64,000 bases of DNA from Leifsonia sp. EB41 (GTDB lineage: Bacteria > Actinomycetota > Actinomycetes > Actinomycetales > Microbacteriaceae). Position numbers and translations under genes: made by a program. This document shows positions 49,889 through 57,544 of this stretch, piece after piece (positions within the stretch are counted from its first letter, which is position 1; the number at the start of each line of letters is the position of its first letter). The stretch spans positions 2,976,001-3,040,000 of the forward strand of contig NZ_JBGCCJ010000001.1 of assembly GCF_041262565.1 (NCBI RefSeq), read 5' to 3'. The notes beneath the pieces were generated by a model, which was given only the letters and a program-made list of their open reading frames with translations, made no database searches and was not told where the DNA came from.

Positions 49889-51324
49889 GCAGCTACAGCG
49901 GAACCTTGACCCGGCTCTCCCGCGCGACGTTCGACGCAACGCAGGGCTTCGTCCGGCGGGTCCCGGAGGTGCGGATCGTGCACCTCGGGCTGGGCGCGTT
50001 CCACCGGGCGCACCAGGCCTGGTACACCGCCGCGGTCGACCCGGACGGCCGGTGGGGCATCTCGGCGTTCACCGGACGCAGCGCCGCCGCCGCCCCCGAG
50101 CTGGCGCCGCAGGACGGCCTCTTCACCCTCGTCGTGCGCTCGCCCGACGAGGACGAGGTCTCCATCGTGCGCAGCATCGCCGAAGCGTCGGACGGGGCGG
50201 ACCTGGCCCGGCTGGTCTCGCGCATCCGTGCGCCGCGCACAGCGATCGTCACGCTCACGATCACGGAACCCGGCTACCGGCTCACGCCCGATGGCCGCCC
50301 TCGCCTCGACGACGGGGCGGTCGTGGCCGACATCGAACGACTGCGCCAGGCGTTCGCGTCCGGCGACGACCTGGCCCGGGTGGTCGATGGGCCGGTCACC
50401 GCGCTCGGCCGGCTGCTGCTGGCCCTCGAAGCCCGGCGGCGAGCGGGATCGGGCCCGCTCGCCGTCGTCCCCTGCGACAACATCGCCGGCAACGGCCCGT
50501 TCGTGGCCCGAGGGCTGGACGCGCTGGCGCGGCAGGTGAGCGACGAGACCGCCGACTGGATCGCCGCGTCCGTGTCGTTCGTCTCGACCTCCGTGGACCG
50601 GATCACGCCGCGGACCACCGAGGAGGACATCCTCGGCGCGTCCTGGGTCACCGGCTGGGACGACCGCGCGGTCGTCGTCACCGAGCCCTTCGCGGACTGG
50701 GTGCTGAGCGGCGACTTCCCGGCCGGACGGCCCGCCTGGGAGGAGGCCGGCGCGACGTTCGTGGACGACATCGAGCCGTTCGAGCAGCGCAAGCTGCGCC
50801 TGCTGAACGGCGCGCACAGCCTGCTCGCGTACGCGGGCCTCTCCCGCGGCTACCGCACGGTGGCGCAGGCCGTCGCCGACCCGTCGCTGCGTGCGCGGGT
50901 GGAGGCGTACTGGAACGAGTCGGTGCGGCACCTCCCCGCCGAGGGATTGGACCTCCGACGCTACCGTGACGCGTTGATCGAGCGGTTCGCGAACGCCCGC
51001 ATCGAGCACAACCTCGAGCAGATCGCCGCGGAGGCGGTGGCCAAACTGCGGGTGCGCATCGTGGGCACCCTGCTCGCCGAGCGCGCGGCGGGCCGGGACG
51101 GCTCCGGGTGCGTGTACCCGCTCGCCGCCTGGGTGGCGCTCGCCAGGGCCGGTCGCGCGTTGGTCGACGCGGAGTCCGCCGCGATCGCCGAGGCCCGCGC
51201 GTCCGTCGACGCGACCGCCCGCCTGCTCGCCCTGATCGACCCGCGCCTGGCGGCCGATCACGACATCGTGGCCGCGGTGGACGCCGTCAGAGCCGCATCA
51301 TTCCACCGAGGAGCACACCTATGA
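49885..51324 (+). CDS. uxuB: fructuronate reductase (mannitol dehydrogenase family)
   Basis: The 479-residue protein has the family's nucleotide region [17 protein letters not shown] (about 32-48), [11 protein letters not shown] (about 193-203) and the catalytic block [18 protein letters not shown] (about 302) with Lys-x4-Asn-x2-His. It should reduce fructuronate to mannonate with NADH. Because the next gene encodes a mannonate dehydratase, fructuronate is preferred as substrate over tagaturonate, mannitol or arabinitol. GTG start overlaps the UxaC stop; its own stop overlaps the next ATG. Confidence 0.92.
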   Translation: MSSYSGTLTRLSRATFDATQGFVRRVPEVRIVHLGLGAFHRAHQAWYTAAVDPDGRWGISAFTGRSAAAAPELAPQDGLFTLVVRSPDEDEVSIVRSIAEASDGADLARLVSRIRAPRTAIVTLTITEPGYRLTPDGRPRLDDGAVVADIERLRQAFASGDDLARVVDGPVTALGRLLLALEARRRAGSGPLAVVPCDNIAGNGPFVARGLDALARQVSDETADWIAASVSFVSTSVDRITPRTTEEDILGASWVTGWDDRAVVVTEPFADWVLSGDFPAGRPAWEEAGATFVDDIEPFEQRKLRLLNGAHSLLAYAGLSRGYRTVAQAVADPSLRARVEAYWNESVRHLPAEGLDLRRYRDALIERFANARIEHNLEQIAAEAVAKLRVRIVGTLLAERAAGRDGSGCVYPLAAWVALARAGRALVDAESAAIAEARASVDATARLLALIDPRLAADHDIVAAVDAVRAASFHRGAHL

Positions 51325-52568
51325 GAATCACTGCTGCAGACGTCCTGGTCTCCAGCCCGGGCCGCAACTTCGTGACCCTGCGGATCACGACCGAGGACGG
51401 TCACACCGGTCTCGGCGACGCGACGCTGAACGGGCGCGAGCTCGCCGTCGCCGCCTATCTGAGCGAGCACGTGGTCCCGCTGCTGATCGGCCGGGACGCA
51501 CACCGGATCGAGGACACCTGGCAGTACCTCTACAAGGGCGCCTACTGGCGGCGCGGACCCGTGACGATGGCCTCCATCGCCGCGGTTGACACGGCGCTAT
51601 GGGACATCAAGGCCAAGGTGGCCGGGCTGCCGCTCTACCAGCTCCTGGGCGGCAAGAGCAGGGTGGGGACGCTCTGCTACGGGCACGCGTCCGGCGCCGA
51701 GCTGCCGGAGCTGTTCGACTCCATCCGCGCCCACCTGGACCAGGGCTACCGCGCGATCCGCATCCAGACCGGCATCCCCGGGCTGTCCTCGGTCTACGGG
51801 GTGGCCTCCTCGGCGAACGCCGGCGCGGGCGCGGGTGGGACGACCTCCCGGTACGACCACGAGCCCGCGCGCCGCAGTGCGGTGCCCGTGGAGGAGCAGT
51901 GGGACACCCGCGCCTACCTGCGCCACATCCCGACCGTCTTCGAGGCGGTGCGCAACGAGTTCGGTCCGGAGCTGCCGCTGCTGCACGACGCGCACCACCG
52001 GCTCACACCGATCCAGGCGGCCAAGCTGGGGAAGTCGCTGGAGCCGTACGACCTGTTCTGGCTGGAGGACGTGACTCCTGCCGAGAACCAGGCGGTGCTG
52101 CGCCGGGTGCGGGAGCACACGACGACGCCGCTGGCGATCGGCGAGGTGTTCAACACCATCCACGACTACCGGGAGCTGTTCGAGGAGCAGCTCATCGACT
52201 ACGTGCGCTCGCCAGTCACCCACGCCGGCGGCATCACCGGCCTGCGGCGGATCTTCGACTATGCGTCGGTCTACCAGATCAAGTCGGGCGTGCACGGGCC
52301 GACGGACGTGTCCCCGGTCGGGCTCGCTGCCGCGGTCCACTTGGGCATCGCGATCCCGAACTTCGGCATCCAGGAGTACATGAAGCACAGCGCCGACACG
52401 CACGAGGTCTTCCGCCCGGCCTACACGTTCGAGGACGGCATGCTGATCCCGGGCGAGACCCCCGGCCTCGGCGTCGACTACGACGACGTCGTCGCCGACT
52501 CCTTCCCGTACCAGCCCGCGTACCTCCCCGTGAACCGCCTCCTCGACGGCTCCATGCACGACTGGTGA
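51321..52568 (+). CDS. manD: mannonate dehydratase of the enolase superfamily (ManD type)
   Basis: The 415-residue protein keeps the ManD active site: RIQTGIPG with the arginine (about 148), a Tyr in [18 protein letters not shown] with the metal aspartate and the histidine base (about 220), FWLEDVTP and LAIGEVFN with the other two metal glutamates, and [10 protein letters not shown] with the second histidine. CPGRNFVTL-like [12 protein letters not shown] and [14 protein letters not shown] at the N-terminus are typical. It removes water from mannonate to give 2-keto-3-deoxygluconate. This is the enolase-type enzyme, not the UxuA xylose-isomerase-like one. It ends the operon; kinase and aldolase are not here. 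Confidence 0.93.
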   Translation: MRITAADVLVSSPGRNFVTLRITTEDGHTGLGDATLNGRELAVAAYLSEHVVPLLIGRDAHRIEDTWQYLYKGAYWRRGPVTMASIAAVDTALWDIKAKVAGLPLYQLLGGKSRVGTLCYGHASGAELPELFDSIRAHLDQGYRAIRIQTGIPGLSSVYGVASSANAGAGAGGTTSRYDHEPARRSAVPVEEQWDTRAYLRHIPTVFEAVRNEFGPELPLLHDAHHRLTPIQAAKLGKSLEPYDLFWLEDVTPAENQAVLRRVREHTTTPLAIGEVFNTIHDYRELFEEQLIDYVRSPVTHAGGITGLRRIFDYASVYQIKSGVHGPTDVSPVGLAAAVHLGIAIPNFGIQEYMKHSADTHEVFRPAYTFEDGMLIPGETPGLGVDYDDVVADSFPYQPAYLPVNRLLDGSMHDW

Positions 52569-52579
52569 CCCCACCAACA

Positions 52580-52633
52580 ATTCCGGAGTTGTGCACGCTG
52601 AGGACCGGCGTGTCGCGTGCACAACTCCGGAAT
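52580..52633. terminator. large hairpin between ManD and TetR genes
   Basis: A perfect 19-bp inverted repeat, 52580-52598 with 52615-52633, encloses a 16-nt loop. It lies 12 bp after the ManD stop and 7 bp from the stop of the convergent TetR gene, so it can end both transcripts. The core GGAGTTGTGCAC and its complement are longer and less GC-rich than a plain terminator stem. Confidence 0.75.
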
Positions 52634-52639
52634 CGATGG

Positions 52640-53296
52640 TCACGGAGTTGCGGCGAGGGTGCCGGGAGGGAGGGCGAGGGTCCACTCGACGACGTCGGCG
52701 ACGAAGCGCACCTGCGCGGGGTTGCTGAGGTCCCCGGCGCTGTTGACGTAGGAGCCACTCCCGTCGACCGCGATCAGGATGCGGATGCTCGCCCACTCGG
52801 GGTCGACGTCGGCGAATACGCTGGCGGCTGCCCCTTCCTGCACGATGGCCCGTAGGCGGGAGCGGTCGAGGGCGTCCTGCTCGCGCAGCGTCTCCTCCAG
52901 CGACGGAGTGAAGCGGGAGAGGTGACGCGCGTTCAGCCACAGGCGGGCCAGCGGCCAGGAGGCACCGGAGTCGATGTGCTGCACGAAGTGCGCGAGCCGC
53001 TCCAGCGGCGGCCCCTCCGTCGGGAAGAAGCGCTCGCGCTCGATGGTCGCCGCGCGCGCGAAGGCCTCGTCGACGAGGTCCTCGGCCGCGGGGAAGTAGT
53101 GGGAGATCAGCCCGGGCCGCACGCCGAGCCGGGCAGCGACGGCGCGGAGGGTGATCCGTTCCAGGCCCTCCTCGATCGCGATCTCGGCCGCTGCGGCGAG
53201 GATCTCCTCGCGGCGCTCCTCGGCGGGTTTGCGCGATCGGGGCTGGCTCGTGACCGCCACCTGCTCGGCGTTCTCGGACGTCGCTCTTGACTCCAT
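52640..53296 (-). CDS. TetR-family regulator
   Basis: The 218-residue protein has the helix-turn-helix REEILAAAAEIAIEEGLERITLRAVAARLGVRPGLISHYFPAAEDLV (about 31-76), close to BetI/PfmR-like regulators, and a C-terminal helix domain with ARLWLNARHLSRFTPSLEETLREQD. GGGAGG supports ATG 53296. It is divergent from an NCS1 permease gene, and repeats of CAATAGC lie between. It likely controls uptake and hydrolysis of the nitrogen compound handled by the permease and amidohydrolase. Confidence 0.9.
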   Translation of the reverse strand: MESRATSENAEQVAVTSQPRSRKPAEERREEILAAAAEIAIEEGLERITLRAVAARLGVRPGLISHYFPAAEDLVDEAFARAATIERERFFPTEGPPLERLAHFVQHIDSGASWPLARLWLNARHLSRFTPSLEETLREQDALDRSRLRAIVQEGAAASVFADVDPEWASIRILIAVDGSGSYVNSAGDLSNPAQVRFVADVVEWTLALPPGTLAATP

Positions 53297-53305
53297 GCCT
53301 CCCAT

Positions 53306-53352
53306 GCTATTGAATGACTGACCAATAGCCAATTGGGCACATGACCAATAGC
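53306..53352. promoter_or_regulatory. operator region of the TetR/permease divergon
   Basis: GCTATTG (53306-53312) and CAATAGC (53323-53329) form an inverted repeat, and TGACCAATAGC occurs twice in direct order at 53319-53329 and 53342-53352, 23 bp apart. Three half sites in 47 bp between divergent genes are consistent with TetR binding. Confidence 0.7.
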
Positions 53353-53379
53353 AATGGAGCTGAGTCAGAGAGGAACGCC

Positions 53380-54810
53380 ATGACCCGAGAACGGATCGGC
53401 GCCGACGAATTCGTGGACGTGTCCACCCAACCCGAGACCCGCGGCATCGAGGTCATCGGCGACGCCGAACGCCACGGCCGCGCCCGCGACCTGTTCTTCG
53501 TCTGGGCGGCCCCGGGGGTGAGCATCCTCAACTTCACGATCGGCGCGACGCTCATCCTGCTGGGGCTGGAGATCTGGCAGGCCGTCGCGGTGATCCTGGT
53601 CGCCGCGCTGCTCTGGGTGTTCCCGGGCATCATCGCGGCCAGCGGCCCGGCCTCCGGCACCTCGGGCTCGGTGGTGACCCGCGCCATGTACGGGATCATC
53701 GGCAACAAGCTCTTCGTCGCGTTCGTCGGCTGGTTCATCGGCGCGGTCTTCCTCGCGCTGACCTGGCTGGCGTCCTCCTTCATGGGCGCGGACCTGCTGC
53801 GGAGGGTCGGGCTGAGCGACCCGGTCTGGGTGCCGATCGGCGTCACGATCGTGGTCTCCGCGGTGACGATCGCGGTCGCGATCTTCGGGCACGCGCTCAT
53901 CCTGCGCATCTACCCGGTCATGGCGGTGCTGCTGTTCGTGATCTTCGTGGGCGTCTCGCTGTTCATCCTGCCGACGGTGAACTGGGGCTACACGGCCGCG
54001 CACCCGCTGAGCGGGATCGCGCTCTGGTCGGCGATCACGGTCGGGTTCACCATCCTGGCCTCCTCCCCGCTGTCGTTCATCAACAGCCCGGACCTCGCCC
54101 GGTACCTGCCGCGCTCGACCAAGCCGTCGCACATCGCCGCGGCGACGGCGCTCGGCGGCGCCCTCCCGTTCGTGGTGTTCACGATCGTGGGAGTCCTGCT
54201 GGCGACCGGGCTGAAGTCCGGGGCGTTCTCCGCGGGCATCGACGTCGCGCTGTTCGACCTGCTCCCGGGCTGGATGGGCCCGCTGCTGGTCATCGGCGTC
54301 ATCGTGAACACGATCGCGCTCAACGCGATGACCGCCTACTCGTCGAGCATGTCGTTGCAGGCGATCGGGTTCAAGCTCAAGCGCATCCCGGCCGCGATCA
54401 TCGTCGGCGTCGTCGGGACGGCGCTCACCATCTACCTGGTGCTGTCGTCCAGCCTGCTGGAGGCCGCCAACCTGCTGCTGCAGTTCCTGGTCGTGGTCTC
54501 CGGCCCCGCCATGGCGATCTTCGTGGTCGACGTGATCCGGCGCCGCAACGTCTACGACGGCCTCGACCTGTTCGACGACCGGCGCGGAGGCCGGTTCTGG
54601 TACACGGGCGGCTGGAGCATCCCCGGCATCACGGCACTGGCGATCGGCGGGATCGCGACGGCGTTGTGCCTGTCGACCGACGTGTGGACGGGCGCCCTCT
54701 CGGCCGCGATCGGCCACATCGACCTGTCCGTGCCGGTCGGGATGACCGTGAGCGCGCTCCTGTACGCCCTGTTGAGCCGCACCCGGCTCGGAAAGGAGGG
54801 CCGGCTGTGA
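53380..54810 (+). CDS. NCS1-family permease (cytosine/purine/allantoin type)
   Basis: The 476-residue protein has about 12 membrane helices. RARDLFFVWAAPGVSILNFTIGA is the first helix with the NCS1 signature region, GPASGTSGSVVTRAMYG the loop before helix 3, and ASSPLSFINSPDLARYLPRSTKPSHI the helix-6 region with the family's conserved D-x-x-R-Y. It imports nucleobases, hydantoins, allantoin or related compounds with protons or sodium. GAGAGGA supports ATG 53380; an earlier ATG at 53341 overlaps the operator. It overlaps the amidohydrolase gene by four bases, so the substrate is probably hydrolysed by that enzyme. Confidence 0.9.
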   Translation: MTRERIGADEFVDVSTQPETRGIEVIGDAERHGRARDLFFVWAAPGVSILNFTIGATLILLGLEIWQAVAVILVAALLWVFPGIIAASGPASGTSGSVVTRAMYGIIGNKLFVAFVGWFIGAVFLALTWLASSFMGADLLRRVGLSDPVWVPIGVTIVVSAVTIAVAIFGHALILRIYPVMAVLLFVIFVGVSLFILPTVNWGYTAAHPLSGIALWSAITVGFTILASSPLSFINSPDLARYLPRSTKPSHIAAATALGGALPFVVFTIVGVLLATGLKSGAFSAGIDVALFDLLPGWMGPLLVIGVIVNTIALNAMTAYSSSMSLQAIGFKLKRIPAAIIVGVVGTALTIYLVLSSSLLEAANLLLQFLVVVSGPAMAIFVVDVIRRRNVYDGLDLFDDRRGGRFWYTGGWSIPGITALAIGGIATALCLSTDVWTGALSAAIGHIDLSVPVGMTVSALLYALLSRTRLGKEGRL

Positions 54811-56432
54811 CCGACCGCACCCTGACCACCCTCTACCGCAACGGCCGCGTCTTCACCGCGGACGCGGACCCGGAGGCTACCTGGGCGACCGCGTTCGCGG
54901 TGACCGGCGAGACGATCGACTGGGTCGGCGCGGACGACGCCGCGCCCGCCGCCGACCGGACCGTCGACCTCCAGGGCCGCCTCGTCCTCCCTGGGATCAC
55001 CGACGCGCACACGCACCTGCTGATGATGGGCGCCGCGCTCGGCCAGGTGTATGTGACCGACGCGCGCGACCTCGACGGGATCCTCCGGCTGCTGGTGGAG
55101 GCGCGCGAGGCCCAGCCCGACGCGACGGTGCTGCGCGGGCGCGGCTGGCTGTTCGACGCCGTGCCCGGCGGGGCGCCGACCGCGGCGATGATCGACGCGG
55201 TGATCGCCGACATCCCGGTCTACCTCGACGCCAACGACTACCACTCCTGCTGGGTCAACACCGCAGCGCTGGCCGAGCTCGGCATCACACGCGACACCCC
55301 CGACCCGATCGGCGGCGAGATCGTGCGCGACGCGGACGGCGAGCCGACCGGCCTCCTGCTGGAGACCGCGGCGACCCAGTACGCCTGGGCGCAGCGCGAC
55401 GAGGCCACCACCGACGCCGACCGGGACGAGCACGTCGAGCGCACGATCGACGCGTACCTCGCGACCGGCGTCGCCGGGGTCGTCGACATGGCGTTCGACG
55501 AGTTCGGGCTGGCCGCGCTGAAGCGCGCGCAGGAGCGCCGCGGGGGAGAGCTGCCGCTCCGGGTCGCGGCGCACTGGCTCATCACGAACACCGGCGACGA
55601 CGCGGCGAACCTCGCCCAGGTCGAGCGGGCGGCGAAGCTCGCCGCCGAGCCGGCGACGCCGTGGCTGCGCGTGGTCGGCATCAAGCTCATCCTGGACGGC
55701 GTGATCGACGCCTGCACCGCTGCGATGCGGCAGCCGTACGCGGACGGCAGCAACGCCGACCCGATCTGGCCGCTGGAGCGGCTGGCGCCGGTCGTCGCCG
55801 CGGCGGATGCGGCCGGCCTCCAGATCGCGCAGCACGCGATCGGCGATTACGCGAGCCAGCTCGCGCTCGACGCGCTGGAGCAGGCCGTCGCCGTCAACGG
55901 CGACCGCCCGCGCCGGCACCGCATCGAGCACCTCGAGTACGCGGCGCCGGGGACGGCGGAGCGGATGGCGCGCCTCGGCGTCACCGCGTCGATGCAGCCG
56001 GTGCACTCCGATCCGGCGATCTTCGAGAACTGGGCCGAGATGCTGGGCGACGACCGGGTCGACCGGGCCTTCCCGTGGCCGGAGTACGAGGACGCCGGCG
56101 CGCTCCTCGCCTTCTCGACCGACTCGCCGACCGCGCCGCACCAGGCGCTCGCGAACCTGTACGTGGCCTCCACCCGGGCGTCCGCGCTCGACCCGACCGT
56201 CCCTGCGGTCCACCCGCAGTACGCCCTGCCGCTGGAGCGCGCGGTCGCGCACGCGACCCGGGACGCCGCCGCCTCGGTGGGCGACGGCGACTGGCGCGGG
56301 CGGATCGCGCCGGGCTACGCCGCCGACCTCGCGGTGCTCGACGCGGACGTCTTCGCGGAGGGCGCGTCGTCCCTGCTGCGGGCGCGCGTGATCGAGACGA
56401 TCGTGGCGGGGCGGACGGTGTACGCCGCGTGA
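54807..56432 (+). CDS. amidohydrolase family 3 (YtcJ-like)
   Basis: The 541-residue protein is of normal size for amidohydrolase-3 proteins. LPGITDAHTHLLMMG (about 61-75) has the metal H-x-H, LRGRGWLFDAVPGG and NDYHSCWVNTAAL the next strands, RHRIEHLEYAAPG (about 370) another metal histidine, and AFSTDSPTAPHQAL (about 435) the aspartate. Such enzymes hydrolyse amides, imides or N-formyl groups; substrates of most are unknown. AAGGAGG precedes the GTG, which overlaps the permease stop. It most likely acts on the compound imported by the NCS1 permease. Confidence 0.9.
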   Translation: MTDRTLTTLYRNGRVFTADADPEATWATAFAVTGETIDWVGADDAAPAADRTVDLQGRLVLPGITDAHTHLLMMGAALGQVYVTDARDLDGILRLLVEAREAQPDATVLRGRGWLFDAVPGGAPTAAMIDAVIADIPVYLDANDYHSCWVNTAALAELGITRDTPDPIGGEIVRDADGEPTGLLLETAATQYAWAQRDEATTDADRDEHVERTIDAYLATGVAGVVDMAFDEFGLAALKRAQERRGGELPLRVAAHWLITNTGDDAANLAQVERAAKLAAEPATPWLRVVGIKLILDGVIDACTAAMRQPYADGSNADPIWPLERLAPVVAAADAAGLQIAQHAIGDYASQLALDALEQAVAVNGDRPRRHRIEHLEYAAPGTAERMARLGVTASMQPVHSDPAIFENWAEMLGDDRVDRAFPWPEYEDAGALLAFSTDSPTAPHQALANLYVASTRASALDPTVPAVHPQYALPLERAVAHATRDAAASVGDGDWRGRIAPGYAADLAVLDADVFAEGASSLLRARVIETIVAGRTVYAA

Positions 56433-56459
56433 CGGGTCGCTCTCTCAGCAGACGTTAAC

Positions 56460-56487
56460 TTGCCTTTTGCGTCTCCCGGCGGACAAT
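56460..56487 (+). promoter_or_regulatory. leaderless promoter of the small helical protein
   Basis: TTGCCT (56460-56465), 16 bp and GACAAT (56482-56487) are followed after 6 bp by the ATG at 56494. The transcript should be leaderless. Confidence 0.65.
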
Positions 56488-56493
56488 CGCGGC

Positions 56494-56736
56494 ATGACGA
56501 GCGAATACGACAAGCGCACCCAGGGTGCAGGTCTGCAGGACGAGACCGTGGCACTCGAGCGCGCTGCCGAGCGGCTCAGCGACCGCTTCCCCGAGGTGCC
56601 GAAGGAGCAGATCGACCAGCTGGTCGAGGAGCACTACGAGCAGTACGAGGACGCGCCCGTGCGCGACTTCGTGCCGGTGCTGGTCGAGCACGAGGTGCGC
56701 ACCGAGCTGGACGTGGAGACCGGCTCCGCCCCGTAG
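56494..56736 (+). CDS. small three-helix-bundle dimerisation-type protein
   Basis: The 80-residue protein is highly charged and helical: LERAAERLSDRFPEVPKEQIDQLVEEHYEQYEDAPVRDFVPVLVEHEVR in three helices. This pattern matches the small three-helix bundle dimerisation domain seen alone or before tyrosine-phosphatase-like domains in actinobacteria. It has no catalytic residues. Expression is probably strong, given the good promoter. Function unknown. Confidence 0.8.
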   Translation: MTSEYDKRTQGAGLQDETVALERAAERLSDRFPEVPKEQIDQLVEEHYEQYEDAPVRDFVPVLVEHEVRTELDVETGSAP

Positions 56737-56823
56737 CGGTCGAGCGGTCGGGTCTTGCCGCGCGCGGTGGGTCGGTTTCAGGATGGCGACGTTCACCTCA
56801 CCCACTGAAACGAAGGAAGACTC

Positions 56824-57534
56824 ATGGCTGCACAACCCACGATCGTGCTCGTTCACGGTGCTTTCGCCGACGCGTCCGGCTTCGCCGGCCTGATCGGCGA
56901 CCTGGAGGCATCCGGCTACCCGGTGGTCGCACCGCCGAACCCGCTCAGGAGCCTGCTCACCGACGCGGATTCGGTCGCCCGGGTCGTCGGCGCCATCGAC
57001 GGACCCGTCGTGCTGGTGGGCCACTCCTACGGCGGCGCCGTGATCACGCAGGCCTCCGCCGGGATGGGCAACGTGAAGGCCCTCGTCTACCTGGCCGCCT
57101 TCGGCCTCGATGTCGGCGAGAGCTGCGTGAGCGCGCAGGAGCCGTTCCCGGCCCCGCTGCTGGCGACCGAGAACCAGCCGACCCCGTACGACGCGGTCGG
57201 GTCGCCCGGCGGCCCGGAGGTCTACGTGAAGAAGGAGCGCTTCCGCGAGGTCTTCTGCGGCGACTCCTCGGAGGAGGCCGCGGCCGTGATGTACGCCACG
57301 CAGCGCCCGCTCGCGGTGGCCTCCCTCACCCAGAACGCGACCGCCGCCGGCTGGAAGGACATCCCGAGCTGGTTCGTGGTGTCGGACCACGACAACGCGA
57401 TCTCGCCGAAGGCGGAGGAGTTCTACGCCGAGCGCATGAAGGCGACGACCTCGCACGTCGACGGCTCGCACACGGCGTTCATCCCGAGGCACGCGGAGAT
57501 CGCGGAGGTGATCCGGGCGGCCGCGGAGAGCTGA
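56824..57534 (+). CDS. alpha/beta hydrolase (esterase-like)
   Basis: The 236-residue protein has LVHGAFADASGF (oxyanion loop, about residue 9), VLVGHSYGGAVI with the nucleophile serine (about 66), VVSDHDNAISP with the acid (about 190) and GSHTAFIPRH with the histidine (about 217). This is the small esterase/haloperoxidase-like branch found widely in actinobacteria. Substrates are unknown; small esters are likely. GAAGGA precedes the ATG. It converges on the Kup gene with a 10-bp gap. Confidence 0.88.
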   Translation: MAAQPTIVLVHGAFADASGFAGLIGDLEASGYPVVAPPNPLRSLLTDADSVARVVGAIDGPVVLVGHSYGGAVITQASAGMGNVKALVYLAAFGLDVGESCVSAQEPFPAPLLATENQPTPYDAVGSPGGPEVYVKKERFREVFCGDSSEEAAAVMYATQRPLAVASLTQNATAAGWKDIPSWFVVSDHDNAISPKAEEFYAERMKATTSHVDGSHTAFIPRHAEIAEVIRAAAES

Positions 57535-57544
57535 GCGCCTCCGC

